This document shows positions 17,150 to 26,490 of a DNA stretch of 64,000 nucleotides, one piece after another. The stretch's first letter is position 1, and every line of letters begins with the position of its first letter. Below the pieces are notes generated by a model. The model made no database searches. It had not been told where the DNA came from and saw only the letters and a list, made by a program, of their open reading frames with translations. Source of the DNA: Cyclobacteriaceae bacterium (lineage in GTDB: Bacteria; Bacteroidota; Bacteroidia; Cytophagales; Cyclobacteriaceae); the NCBI GenBank assembly GCA_028278225.1, contig JANQEU010000022.1:1-64000 (forward strand), given 5' to 3'. The position numbers and the translations under genes were made by a program.

Positions 17150-18484
17150 ATGACGATATTATTACTGCTTGTTAGCGTTGGAATAATCATTCTACTAACC
17201 GCCAAACTGAAGGTTCATCCTTTGCTGGCACTGTTATGTGCCTCATTGTTTTTTGCACTTTTCTCCGGTATGCCTTTTGCCGTGATCATTCAATCTGTGA
17301 ATGACGGCTTTGGAACCACGCTTGGCAAGATCGGGCTGGTCATAGTATTTGGAGTTATCATAGGGGCTTTTCTGGAGCATTCCGGCGGAGCCTATAAGCT
17401 TGCCGAAGTCGTTCTCCGGTTAATTGGAAGAAAGAAAGTATATGAATCCATGGGTATAGTTGGATTCATCGTATCCATCCCTGTATTCGCTGATAGTGGA
17501 TTTATCATTCTCAGCCCTTTAAATAAAAGCCTGACGAAACAGGCGGGCTTGTCGATAGCGGGAACGGCCACGGTTTTGATGCTTGGACTGATGATCACAC
17601 ACGTGCTGGTTCCGCCTACCCCAGGGCCCATTGCTGCTGCCGGCATTCTCAAAGCCGATGTAGGACTAGTGATGCTGCTGGGATTGATCATTGGCATCCT
17701 GACCCTCATCGTTGCTGTCTTATATGCCAAATGGGTAGGGGCGAGAGTTTTCATTGATCCCAATCCAAATCTATCGGAAGATGAGATCAGGCAGAAGATC
17801 AGTACGGCACCTGGCGCTCTGAAGTCATTCCTGCCTATCCTTGTGCCGATACTGCTTATTGTAGGAAAATCAATTCTGGAGTTTACACTTTCCCCCGAGG
17901 AATTGGAAACGGGATGGGCCCGCGCATTAAGTTTTATCGGGACGCCGGTAATTGCCTTGATGGCAGGGATGCTTTTAGCCTTCTTACTGCCCCGGAAGTT
18001 CGATAGGGAAATCCTGTCTACAACAGGGTGGGTCGGACGGGCGCTGGCGGATGCATCCAATATTTTACTTATTACCGGAGCCGGAGGAATATTTGGGACG
18101 ATCTTGCAAAACAGCGGAATTGCCACTGCATTGACCGATATGATGTCCGGTGCGAACCTGGGTATATGGCTGCCGTTCATACTTTGTGCTGCCATCAAAA
18201 CGGCTCAGGGTTCATCCACTGTTGCACTTATTACCACGGCATCTATAATGGCTCCCTTATTATCCTCCCTGGGATTCGATTCGGAAATTCAGAAAGCACT
18301 TGTCGTTTTGGCGATTGGAGCTGGTGCGGCGGTGGTTTCACACGCGAATGACAGCGGATTCTGGGTAATGACGCAATTGTCTGGCATTGATGTGAAAACC
18401 GGTTATCGAGTATACACAACAGGAACTTTTGTGGTGGGTTCAACAGCAGCGATCATTGTCTATATTGCTTCACTTATTGTGTAA
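17150..18484 (+). CDS. GntP family gluconate/sugar-acid:proton symporter
   Basis: Inner-membrane permease of 444 residues with about twelve hydrophobic segments. Typical GntP features are AKLKVHPLLALLCASLFFAL near the N-terminus, FVIPVFADSGFIILSPLN-like helix region (IPVFADSGFIIL), HVLVPPTPGPIAAAG, AIKTAQGSSTVALITTASI and SHANDSGFW near the C-terminus. It starts 12 bases after the dehydratase, so both are probably one operon. Import of an aldonic acid fits the adjacent sugar-acid dehydratase. Confidence 0.92.
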   Translation: MTILLLLVSVGIIILLTAKLKVHPLLALLCASLFFALFSGMPFAVIIQSVNDGFGTTLGKIGLVIVFGVIIGAFLEHSGGAYKLAEVVLRLIGRKKVYESMGIVGFIVSIPVFADSGFIILSPLNKSLTKQAGLSIAGTATVLMLGLMITHVLVPPTPGPIAAAGILKADVGLVMLLGLIIGILTLIVAVLYAKWVGARVFIDPNPNLSEDEIRQKISTAPGALKSFLPILVPILLIVGKSILEFTLSPEELETGWARALSFIGTPVIALMAGMLLAFLLPRKFDREILSTTGWVGRALADASNILLITGAGGIFGTILQNSGIATALTDMMSGANLGIWLPFILCAAIKTAQGSSTVALITTASIMAPLLSSLGFDSEIQKALVVLAIGAGAAVVSHANDSGFWVMTQLSGIDVKTGYRVYTTGTFVVGSTAAIIVYIASLIV

Positions 18485-18707
18485 TATTGAAATAGGGTTT
18501 TCAGTGGTGTTGAAGCCCTCATTCCCTGTGATTGCGTTTGTACCGGATAATTGACCAGTATGGTGTTCCACCTCTGGTGACGTCAGTAAAGTCATCGGGG
18601 TATAACTGAAAGGATTTCCTTTCAGATAAACGGGTCATTCCAATTGCATATTTATTTGTATTTTTTCATAGACAGATCTGAAATTTTCTACAAAACAAAA
18701 ATGAATT
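18485..18707. other. Intergenic region with a stem-loop
   Basis: The 223-base gap holds a perfect stem-loop at 18606-18625 (CTGAAAGG, 4-base loop, CCTTTCAG). No T-run follows directly, so it is not a standard intrinsic terminator. An AT-rich stretch just before the SMP-30 gene may hold its promoter; no perfect TAnnTTTG is seen. Confidence 0.4.
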
Positions 18708-19559
18708 ATGGACCCCTTACTTGAAAAGAGCGTCGTTTTTGCAGATGGGCTGGATCATCCTGAGTGCGTGGCAATCCATCCGGATGGGACAGTCTGGGCA
18801 GGAGGTGAAGCCGGACAGATCTATCGCATTTCCCAGGATGGGAGTACAGTGGAAGAAGTAGCCAATACCGGTGGTTTCATCCTGGGAATAGCCTTCAGTC
18901 CCGGTGCTAAGTGGTTGGCTATTTGTGATTTGGGTAAAAAATGTCTTTGGAGACTTGATTTGGACTCTTTTAAGTTGGAAATGTACGCTGATGGCGGGGG
19001 CGGACACAAATTTAACATTCCCAACTACGCAGTTTTTGACAGCGACGAAAACCTTTATGTAACGGAGAGTGGTGACTTCCGAAAAGTCATTGGCAAACTC
19101 CTGAAGTTTGATAAAGAAGGAAACGGTGAGATTTGGCATGACGGACCTTTCAATTTCACGAACGGCCTGGCCATGGGACCGGATGAAAAATTCCTGTGTA
19201 CCGTTGTTTCTTTCACCCCCGGTATTGAGCGGATCATGATCGATGACGATGGAACGGCCGGAAACAGGGAAATGTATTGTACTTTACCTGAATCAGTCCC
19301 TGACGGATGTGCGTTCGATGCGGATGGCAACCTCTACGTGTCGTGCTACGCACCCAACAAAATATACAAGATTGAACCGGACAGAACGGCCACGGTTCTG
19401 ATTGAAGATTGGGAAGCACACACCCTTTCAAATCCGACCAATATCGCCTTTGGCGGACCTAACCTGGATCAACTGTTTACAGCCAATCTTGGACGTTGGC
19501 ACATTACCAAAATTGATGCGGGGATCAAGGGATTGGCGCTGGTTTCTCATAAGAGTTAA
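18708..19559 (+). CDS. SMP-30/gluconolactonase family lactonase
   Basis: Cytoplasmic six-bladed beta-propeller hydrolase of 283 residues, with no signal peptide. SMP-30 features include HPECVAIHPDGTVWAGGEAG at residues 16-35 (metal-ligand Glu in HPE), the blade repeat NYAVFDSDENLYVTESG, FTNGLAMGPDEKFLCTV (metal-ligand Asn) and PDGCAFDADGNLYVSCY (metal-ligand Asp). The family opens sugar lactones to aldonates. Its place between an aldonate dehydratase/permease and a UxuA-like enzyme supports a role in oxidative sugar breakdown. ATG at 18708 is chosen because the earlier ATG at 18701 runs into a stop after seven codons. Confidence 0.88.
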   Translation: MDPLLEKSVVFADGLDHPECVAIHPDGTVWAGGEAGQIYRISQDGSTVEEVANTGGFILGIAFSPGAKWLAICDLGKKCLWRLDLDSFKLEMYADGGGGHKFNIPNYAVFDSDENLYVTESGDFRKVIGKLLKFDKEGNGEIWHDGPFNFTNGLAMGPDEKFLCTVVSFTPGIERIMIDDDGTAGNREMYCTLPESVPDGCAFDADGNLYVSCYAPNKIYKIEPDRTATVLIEDWEAHTLSNPTNIAFGGPNLDQLFTANLGRWHITKIDAGIKGLALVSHKS

Positions 19560-19579
19560 ACAGGGAATTCCTGCTACTA

Positions 19580-20614
19580 ATGAAGCGCCTGCTACTTAGC
19601 GAGAAATACAGAGACCTTCCGATGCGCCCGGGTTTTGGTTCATTCATGCAACCAACTGCAGAGAGGTTACAATTTATCAAGCAACTGGGTGTGGACGATA
19701 TCTTGCTGAACATGTACCGAAATCAGCTGATAGATACGGACTATGCTACACTGCCTTTGCAGGGGGATCATCAATGGGAGTTTTCTGATCTTCTTTTGCT
19801 AAGGAAAAAAGTTGAGGACGCAGACCTTCGCCTGCTGGCACTGGAGAACATGCCTTTCAGTTTTTATGATAAAATCATGATGGGCCAGCCCGGAAAGGAG
19901 GACCAACTGGAGCATGTCAGGCAAACCATACATAATATGGGGCGTGCCGGAATACCCGTTTTGGGCTATGCCTGGACACCAAGCGGCGTCTGGAGATCTT
20001 CCACAACATTCAAAATAAGAGGAGGCGCTGAAGCAATGAGTGTGGATCTGGATGACTTCAAAAATGCTCCATTGACGCATGGAAGAGTATATACGGAAGA
20101 AGAAATGTGGGACAATTATCAATATTTCATAGAAGCTGTGGTGCCGGTAGCTGAAGAATCAGGGGTGACACTTGCCCTGCATCCAAACGACCCCCCGACA
20201 CAACTGCTTGGAGGTGTTCCCCAGCTCTTTCGAAGTTTTGAGGCTTTCAAAAAAGCAATGGACATGGTTGAAACCGAAAACCATGGCCTTCAATTCTGTC
20301 TGGGCAGTTGGTCGGAAATGGGGGAGGACCTGTATGAAGTGATGGATCATTTTGGTCCGATGAGGAAGTTGATATACGTTCATTTTCAGGTTGTCTCGGG
20401 GCCTGTACCTAAATTCCATGAAATTTTTATTGATGAGCCGGGATACTATGATCCGGTGGAAATGCTAAAAAAACTGAAGGCACATGGTTTCAATGGTATG
20501 ATCATGCCAGGTCATGTGCCAAAGGTAGTAGGTGATGGTCCGTGGAAAGAGAGAGCCAGGGCCTATACGATCGGATATATAAAAGGAATAATGTCTGCTA
20601 TTGATCAGGTCTAG
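19580..20614 (+). CDS. Mannonate dehydratase-like TIM-barrel enzyme, diverged active site
   Basis: Protein of 344 residues resembling UxuA. Metal-site positions are recognisable: H201 in LHPNDPP, C240 in FCLGS and H268 in YVHFQ. Several normally invariant neighbours differ. The UxuA motif VHxRN reads VHFQV here and the C-terminal PDHTP motif reads PGHVP (G311). Its paralogue at 56391 keeps the canonical residues. The fold assignment is firm, but D-mannonate as substrate is doubtful; a related sugar acid or an isomerase-type reaction is possible. It follows the lactonase by 20 bases and ends nine bases from the convergent glycosidase gene. Confidence 0.8.
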   Translation: MKRLLLSEKYRDLPMRPGFGSFMQPTAERLQFIKQLGVDDILLNMYRNQLIDTDYATLPLQGDHQWEFSDLLLLRKKVEDADLRLLALENMPFSFYDKIMMGQPGKEDQLEHVRQTIHNMGRAGIPVLGYAWTPSGVWRSSTTFKIRGGAEAMSVDLDDFKNAPLTHGRVYTEEEMWDNYQYFIEAVVPVAEESGVTLALHPNDPPTQLLGGVPQLFRSFEAFKKAMDMVETENHGLQFCLGSWSEMGEDLYEVMDHFGPMRKLIYVHFQVVSGPVPKFHEIFIDEPGYYDPVEMLKKLKAHGFNGMIMPGHVPKVVGDGPWKERARAYTIGYIKGIMSAIDQV

Positions 20615-20623
20615 CGATCCTCT

Positions 20624-22933
20624 TCAGTTGATCATTTCCTGTTTCATTTTCAGTCCATTTTCATCACTTGTTATGGTGTAGAAATTTCCCTGATACCGAA
20701 TGTTGTAGATTTTTCCATGAATGCTTCGCGGCATATCGGGCCTGTCAAGTATGTCTTCATCCATGAACTTTGGCATAAATCCGAAAAACTCACGCAGCAT
20801 TACGTTGGCAAAGCCGATTCCTGAAGCCGCATCCCGGACATGCCATCCCCGTTCAGCAATCCTGATCCGTGCGTTTTTTCTCTTCTCGTTTTCACCCCAT
20901 AATTCATGCGCCTGGGCCCAATTGCCTTCGAGCGTTGCCGGATAGATATTCCGGTAAAAATCTATTGCCTTTTCAGGATACCCCATATGATACATTGCTT
21001 CCATTGTATTCAGGGGCCAGCCGTCGTAAGCCCCTAGCGGACCATGATCGGGCCGGTCGGAATTTTCGGCGGCGGGATCAGTAAGGGATTGGGCCCGCAT
21101 CCAGGTATCAGTCAGCAACTCATTTTCGACAAAGGCAATCATCTCCTCTTTCGTGTCATCTGTTAGATCTTCAGCCATATACCGCCCAATGAAATGAAAA
21201 TCCAGGGAATGCCTTATTTCCACTTTCTCGTTGTTGGGAAACAAACTGTACCACGTACCGTCATCAGCATACAGTTTTAATATTCTTTGAGCCATGTCAG
21301 CCGCATCCCCCCATATTGTCTTTGCTTTTTCCTCATTACCCAGTTTTTCGTAGATCTCCGACAATCGCCTCATCATTCCAACATAGCCGGCGTTGAAAGA
21401 GGGTACAATGTGGATATAGGTAGGAACTGCCTCGAGCAATAACCAGGGATCATCGCCAAAGTCTGCCAGGTTATAGAGATCACCCTCATAGCCCGGTTGA
21501 CCTTCTTTCGACAGGTTTTGCCAATTATAGGCCATGTCTTCCATATGTTGCAGGATTTTTTTTTCATTCACCACTTCATTGAGGAAATCATAATCCCCGG
21601 TTACAACCAGGTACTCATGTAACATCTGGAAAATTGCCCAGTAGTTGGCTACATAACCATTTCCAACCCCCTTCCCTCGAAAATAATCCCGTCCGTAATA
21701 CTTGTTAATATCAATGGTTAGCCAACCCTTCAGGTTTTCTTTCATGACCTCCGGATCGGTAACAGCCCCGATCGTCCTCCAGGAAGTGGTGTCCCAGTAG
21801 AACATGATGGAAGGCCCCCACCGGGGGCCACCTGTCAATACGACCCTTCTCATAACAGGAAGATTATTGTGGGTCAGGTATAAGAAGGTCAATGGACTAT
21901 TATAATATACCCTTCTGATCCTACGGTCATCAGTTTCCAGGACCGGAAAATTTCCCGACCAGAACTGGTTTTCCGGGGTGAATAGTGTTATCCATTTGGT
22001 ATTCCATTCTGACTTAACATTATAGTATGACTGTCTGAAATCGCTGATCCAGCGGCGGGCTTTTTCTTCAACGATCTTGGGATCGCTTCCAAAAGACATG
22101 ACGTATGAAAAGTTCACTGTTTCCTTTGACGGAATTGTTAATTGCCACTTTAAGGTCGATCCACTTTTGAAAGCAGAAATTTCGTCGTGATCAGTGTTGA
22201 ATGCGTACGCAGTTACAGTTGGTGAATTGTTGTCTCCGATAGTAACAAGCCCATCTGAGACATTGGTAGAATAAAGATCTGATTGAAGTATTTGGTGATC
22301 GGAAGGCCAGTCAGCAGAAATATCTCGTGACAATCCGATATTATCCCTCACTTTTTTTACCTCATGCAAATTTTCCAGGAATCGCCATAGAAGACTGTCT
22401 GTAAATATTTCATTTTGGTTGCCCCTGATCGAAGGCTTTGGGTACCACCACTGCCAGTCAATATCATACCGGCTGATAAATCCTATTGCATCCAGCTCCA
22501 GTTCGAGGTTGACATCATTTTCCGTTGGATTGGAAAAATCAATTTTCCACAGTACGCCGTTTTCATCAAAGACCAATCTTGTAGAAGAGGTGATTTCCAG
22601 GTCTTCAAATGCGGTTTTCCTTTCAGTGCCAAATACACTCCACCTGTAAAGGTCAGCAGTCGGTATTGAGTCATTGATTTTTAATACTCCCGTATGATAA
22701 CCTCCTGAATATGGTGGTGATGCCAGCCAGGAAATGGAGGTGAGGTCCCGGTTTACGATGGCTTGTCCACGGAAATTCCTTAATGAAGGAAGGTTGGCAA
22801 TGGTATCACTGTGGATCCAAACGCTTGACATTTCATCGAGAGAGGGTATGATATCTTCAATCCCCATTTGGTCTCTGTCAAAAGAGCAGGACAAGAGCAA
22901 CAGGCCTGTACAGAAAAAAGCAGCTCTAATCAT
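20624..22933 (-). CDS. Glycoside hydrolase-like lipoprotein, (alpha/alpha)6 barrel, tandem paralogue 1
   Basis: Lipoprotein of 769 residues: MIRAAFFCTGLLLLSCSF has a lipobox with Cys at 16. The N-terminal half is beta-rich (SLDEMSSVWIHSDTI to about residue 280). The C-terminal half looks like an (alpha/alpha)6 toroid with SIMFYWDTTSWRTIG at about 375, GPLGAYDGWPLNTMEAMYHMG at about 645 and a third conserved helix pair GWHVRDAASGIGFANVMLREF. The WDTxxW and GWPLNT motifs recall clan GH-G (GH37/GH63) enzymes, but the family is not securely identified. It is closely related to the next gene upstream (22947-25262) and probably arose by tandem duplication. Likely periplasmic or surface glycan cleavage. 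Confidence 0.65.
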   Translation of the reverse strand: MIRAAFFCTGLLLLSCSFDRDQMGIEDIIPSLDEMSSVWIHSDTIANLPSLRNFRGQAIVNRDLTSISWLASPPYSGGYHTGVLKINDSIPTADLYRWSVFGTERKTAFEDLEITSSTRLVFDENGVLWKIDFSNPTENDVNLELELDAIGFISRYDIDWQWWYPKPSIRGNQNEIFTDSLLWRFLENLHEVKKVRDNIGLSRDISADWPSDHQILQSDLYSTNVSDGLVTIGDNNSPTVTAYAFNTDHDEISAFKSGSTLKWQLTIPSKETVNFSYVMSFGSDPKIVEEKARRWISDFRQSYYNVKSEWNTKWITLFTPENQFWSGNFPVLETDDRRIRRVYYNSPLTFLYLTHNNLPVMRRVVLTGGPRWGPSIMFYWDTTSWRTIGAVTDPEVMKENLKGWLTIDINKYYGRDYFRGKGVGNGYVANYWAIFQMLHEYLVVTGDYDFLNEVVNEKKILQHMEDMAYNWQNLSKEGQPGYEGDLYNLADFGDDPWLLLEAVPTYIHIVPSFNAGYVGMMRRLSEIYEKLGNEEKAKTIWGDAADMAQRILKLYADDGTWYSLFPNNEKVEIRHSLDFHFIGRYMAEDLTDDTKEEMIAFVENELLTDTWMRAQSLTDPAAENSDRPDHGPLGAYDGWPLNTMEAMYHMGYPEKAIDFYRNIYPATLEGNWAQAHELWGENEKRKNARIRIAERGWHVRDAASGIGFANVMLREFFGFMPKFMDEDILDRPDMPRSIHGKIYNIRYQGNFYTITSDENGLKMKQEMIN

Positions 22934-22946
22934 TTTTTGAAGTATT

Positions 22947-25262
22947 TTATTCCCTGATCAATTTGAGGCCACTCTCATCACTTACAATAGAATAAAGTTC
23001 CCCCTTGTAATTAATGTGATGCATTCTGCCCCTGATGCTGCGGACCATCTCAGGTCTGTCCAGGGGCTGATCTTCCATAAATTTTGGAGCGAAACCAAAA
23101 AATTCTCTGAGCATTACATTGGCAAAACCAATGCCGGAGGCTGCTTCCCTCACACACATGCCTCTTCTTGCAATCCTGACCCTGGCGTTTTTATTGTATT
23201 TGTTTTTACCCCAAAGTTCACGTGCCTGTGACCATGTACCCTCAAGGGTTACCGGATAAATATCGCGATAGTAATCCATGGCTTTTTCCGCGTATCCCAT
23301 ATGGTAGAGCGCTTCCATGGTATTTAAAGGCCACCCATCATAAGCGCCTAAAGGTCCGTGATCCGGTCGGTCGGAATTTTCAGCAGCGGGATCGTTAATG
23401 GACTGGGCACGCATCCAGGTATTGGTTAACAGCTCATTCTCCACAAATGCAATCATCCCTTCTTTCATTTCCGAAGAAAGCTCATCAGCCATATACCTTC
23501 CCAGAAAGTGAAAATCCAGCGTGTGCCTGATCTCCACTCTTTTGTTGTTTGGAAACAGGCTATTCCATGTCCCATCACCAGCATAAAGTTGCAGCACCCT
23601 TTGCGCCATATCAGCTGCATCGTTTTTTATGGAATCTGCTTTTTCCGCATTCCCCAGTTTTTCATGCATATCCGAAAGTCGTTTCAGCATGCCCACATAT
23701 CCGGCGTTGAATGCTGCCACCGTGTGTATGTAGGTAGGGACCGCTTCCAAGAGCATCCTTGGATTTGGACCAAAATCAGCAAGACGATAGAGATCTCTCT
23801 CATATCCGGGTTGCCCGTGCTTGGAGAGGTTTCTCCAATTATAGGCCATGAATTCCATGTGTTCCAATATGGTCCTGCCGTTAATTTCTTCATCAAGAAG
23901 ACCGTAATTGCCTGTAACTACCAGGTACTCGTGGAGCATTTGGAATATAGCCCAATAGTTTGCCGAATACCTGTTGCCAACACCCCGGCCGCCCAAATAG
24001 TCCCTGCCGTAATATTTGTCTATATCAATTGTCAGCCATCCCTTCATATTTTCCAGCATCATCTCAGGATCGGTTATCGCGCCAATAGTCCTCCACGATG
24101 TGGTATCCCAGAAAAACATAATTGAGGGTCCCCAACTGGGCCCACCGGTGAGTACAACCCTGTCCATGACGGGAAGATTTGTATGCATGAGGTAGAGCAT
24201 AGTCAGCGGGCTGTTGTAGTAAACCCGCCTGGCACGCATGTCATTTGTTTCCAGGGCAGGAAAATTTCCTGACCAAAATCTATTGTCCGGCGTGAACAAC
24301 TGGACCCACTTATTTTCCCATTCCTGTTTGACAGATTTGAAAGTGAGGTCAAAAGAAGTGAGCCAACCGGAGGCAGATTCTTTTAGTTCTTCGGCATTAT
24401 CTCCCCATGCCATGACATAATTAAGATCCTGTTTGCCACCGGCGGGTATCGTAATATTCCACTTCAGAGTGGCTCCGCTGTTGAAGGTTGTTATTATTTC
24501 CGGTTCCCTGGAAAATGAAAATATTGTTTTTGCCGGGGAGTTTAAATCTTCGATCAATATTGTCTTTTCATCGACACTAGATGTCCTATAGAATTTCACG
24601 TTCAATATCTCCGAATCAGAAGGCCATGTTTGACCCTGTATACTTTGACCGATGTAGTCCCTCACGTCCTTCTTTTCAAAAAGATTCTCTTTGAAGGGAA
24701 TCAGAAAATCTTCCTCAAAGATCTCCCTGGAGTTTCCCCTGACTGATGGCAAAGGATACCACCACTGCCAATGTGTATCATAGCGACTGATGAATCCGAT
24801 CATGTCCTGGGTCAGATCTATCGTTATGTCCTCATTAGAGGTATTTGCGAATTCTATTTTCCAAAGGATCCCATTTTCTTCGAATACCATCCTCGTTGAA
24901 TTCGTAATTGATAATCCATGACTTGTGGCTTTCCTTATGGTGCCAAACGCACTCCATCTGTGTTGATCAGCCATTACCGGCTCTCCATTTATTTTCATGA
25001 TTCCCGTATGATAGCCACCGGAATACGGTGCAGACGCGAACCAGGAGATTGATGTCAGGTCCCTGTTAGTTATGGCCTGTGCCCTGAAATTTCGAATGGA
25101 TGGAAGAAAATCTATGGTGTCCCGGCTCATCCACACACTCGACATTTCATCCAGTGTAGGTATGATGTCGGCTACATTAGTCGACTCTTTGGTCTGTTCA
25201 CAGGAAAGCAGGGCGATAAATAACAGGAAAGAGATTAATCGAATGTATCTGTTAACACACAT
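22947..25262 (-). CDS. Glycoside hydrolase-like lipoprotein, (alpha/alpha)6 barrel, tandem paralogue 2
   Basis: Lipoprotein of 771 residues, N-terminus MCVNRYIRLISFLLFIALLS followed by the lipobox Cys. It aligns along its whole length with its neighbour: TLDEMSSVWMSRDTIDFLPS, RDLTSISWFASAPYSGGYHT, SIMFFWDTTSWRTIGAITDP, GRDYLGGRGVGNRYSANYWA and GPLGAYDGWPLNTMEALYHM. The conserved acidic positions (WDT, YDGW) are shared by both copies. Thirteen bases separate the two genes and five bases separate this one from the beta-propeller gene, so the three form one minus-strand operon. Substrate unknown; the pair may attack the same glycan with different linkage preference. Confidence 0.65.
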   Translation of the reverse strand: MCVNRYIRLISFLLFIALLSCEQTKESTNVADIIPTLDEMSSVWMSRDTIDFLPSIRNFRAQAITNRDLTSISWFASAPYSGGYHTGIMKINGEPVMADQHRWSAFGTIRKATSHGLSITNSTRMVFEENGILWKIEFANTSNEDITIDLTQDMIGFISRYDTHWQWWYPLPSVRGNSREIFEEDFLIPFKENLFEKKDVRDYIGQSIQGQTWPSDSEILNVKFYRTSSVDEKTILIEDLNSPAKTIFSFSREPEIITTFNSGATLKWNITIPAGGKQDLNYVMAWGDNAEELKESASGWLTSFDLTFKSVKQEWENKWVQLFTPDNRFWSGNFPALETNDMRARRVYYNSPLTMLYLMHTNLPVMDRVVLTGGPSWGPSIMFFWDTTSWRTIGAITDPEMMLENMKGWLTIDIDKYYGRDYLGGRGVGNRYSANYWAIFQMLHEYLVVTGNYGLLDEEINGRTILEHMEFMAYNWRNLSKHGQPGYERDLYRLADFGPNPRMLLEAVPTYIHTVAAFNAGYVGMLKRLSDMHEKLGNAEKADSIKNDAADMAQRVLQLYAGDGTWNSLFPNNKRVEIRHTLDFHFLGRYMADELSSEMKEGMIAFVENELLTNTWMRAQSINDPAAENSDRPDHGPLGAYDGWPLNTMEALYHMGYAEKAMDYYRDIYPVTLEGTWSQARELWGKNKYNKNARVRIARRGMCVREAASGIGFANVMLREFFGFAPKFMEDQPLDRPEMVRSIRGRMHHINYKGELYSIVSDESGLKLIRE

Positions 25263-25267
25263 TTCAG

Positions 25268-26431
25268 TTAGTCTAATTTAAGCCGGATGAATCTTGGCCG
25301 ATAGAGGTTAGGTTTATCGAGGATATCCTTCCAGAAATCAAAAGAATTAATGTTATAGCTGATCAGAAGATATCCCTCTTCGGACAAGTGTGGATACGCT
25401 TTGGCATTGTAGGTAAAAAAATCCATGTCTTCGTATACCTCGGGAGTATTCCAGATCTTTTTCACCGGAAAGAATGGGCCGACAGGTGAATTTCCCACCT
25501 GAATCGCCACATCCGGACTGATGGTCTTATGCTGGTATACCATAATGATGCGGCCATCGGAGATGGGTGATAAACTCATCTCATTAGAAACATTGCTTGC
25601 TATTGCATGGAGGGATCCAATATCTTTTTCCCATGAGAATCCCGCCCAGAATTCCCATTTTTCAAATTCAGAGAAATACTCGGATAAAACCCTTGCGACA
25701 ACAAGCTCCTTGGCAGCACCACGTACGCCATAGACATAGATGTATCCGTCAGGATTAGGAGCACCTGCAGACTCGGTATTGACATATACTGCGCTTCCAA
25801 ATGAGGTCTGTTCACCACCTTTTTCAATAAAAAATGGCGTGTCATATTGCTGATTGTTACTGTACGGCGGCTCTGATCCTTTCGGTATCGCGATGAGACT
25901 TACACCAACCTGCTTAAAACCGAAAATAGCTCCTTCTACATTTCTGATGCGATAACCAAAGATGTACAATGTGCCATCGTGATCAATATTTACAAATCCG
26001 TCTCCCAACCAGTAATAGTCACCATCTTCGGTCAATGGTGTTTGAGGATCGAAAACAGCATGAGGGTTATCTTCATCTTCCGTCCAGTAGAATTCAATAT
26101 TCTCCAGGTTCGGTTCCTTACCTTTAAGAATGCCCACCGAATTATGGATCATGGAAAAATCCCCTGGTTTTAAAGTACCATCTTCAATTGTACCGATCAT
26201 GGTATCCCCAAAAACAAACAGCGATCTGGTATTTACAGTGGCGGGAATAAACTCTTTGCCGTCCAGTGGAATTGCAAAAATCCCATCGCCACCGAACCAA
26301 CCCTCCTGATGAATGAAGAGGGCGTTCCATTCAGGTTTGTCTGTAACACGATCTCCAAAGAGCGATTGGGAGAGTACATGTTTGAAAGGTAACAAGGTAA
26401 TTATCAAAAAAAATATTGCAGCTCTATTCAT
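25268..26431 (-). CDS. Secreted DUF4185/DUF5005-like beta-propeller protein, copy 1
   Basis: Start ATG at 26431 gives the signal peptide MNRAAIFFLIITLLPFKHVLSQ; an ATG four codons upstream at 26443 is possible. The mature protein of about 365 residues repeats short beta-sheet blades. It carries WFGGDGIF (about 45), LFVFGDTMIG (about 75), SVGILKG, YYWLGDGFV, YVYGV, EMSLSPISDG and the C-terminal YNAKAYPHL..LLISYNINS and YRPRFIRL. These motifs recur in the genes at 47650 and 48873. I think the family is the DUF4185/DUF5005 type; some DUF4185 proteins are D-arabinan-cleaving hydrolases (GH183), so a glycan hydrolase role is plausible but unproven here. Confidence 0.6.
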   Translation of the reverse strand: MNRAAIFFLIITLLPFKHVLSQSLFGDRVTDKPEWNALFIHQEGWFGGDGIFAIPLDGKEFIPATVNTRSLFVFGDTMIGTIEDGTLKPGDFSMIHNSVGILKGKEPNLENIEFYWTEDEDNPHAVFDPQTPLTEDGDYYWLGDGFVNIDHDGTLYIFGYRIRNVEGAIFGFKQVGVSLIAIPKGSEPPYSNNQQYDTPFFIEKGGEQTSFGSAVYVNTESAGAPNPDGYIYVYGVRGAAKELVVARVLSEYFSEFEKWEFWAGFSWEKDIGSLHAIASNVSNEMSLSPISDGRIIMVYQHKTISPDVAIQVGNSPVGPFFPVKKIWNTPEVYEDMDFFTYNAKAYPHLSEEGYLLISYNINSFDFWKDILDKPNLYRPRFIRLKLD

Positions 26432-26459
26432 GATCAGAATCATACCGTACTTTAAGGTG

Positions 26460-26474
26460 CTTGTATATTACAAG
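26460..26474. promoter_or_regulatory. Perfect palindrome in the divergent promoter region
   Basis: CTTGTA-TAT-TACAAG, six-base arms with a three-base centre, lies in the short gap between the divergent beta-propeller and acetylesterase genes. A symmetrical operator for a dimeric regulator controlling both directions would look like this. No regulator is assigned. Confidence 0.45.
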
Positions 26475-26490
26475 ATAATAACTTAGCAGG

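Noticed and set aside
18606-18625. Stem-loop as an intrinsic terminator of the GntP gene
   Set aside because: The stem is perfect, but there is no T-run directly after it and it lies over 120 bases after the stop. I list it only as a structure.
20624-26443. Numerous plus-strand open frames opposite the minus-strand genes here and elsewhere
   Set aside because: They are antisense shadows without domains, signals or plausible spacing; the minus-strand proteins show clear motifs and paralogy.
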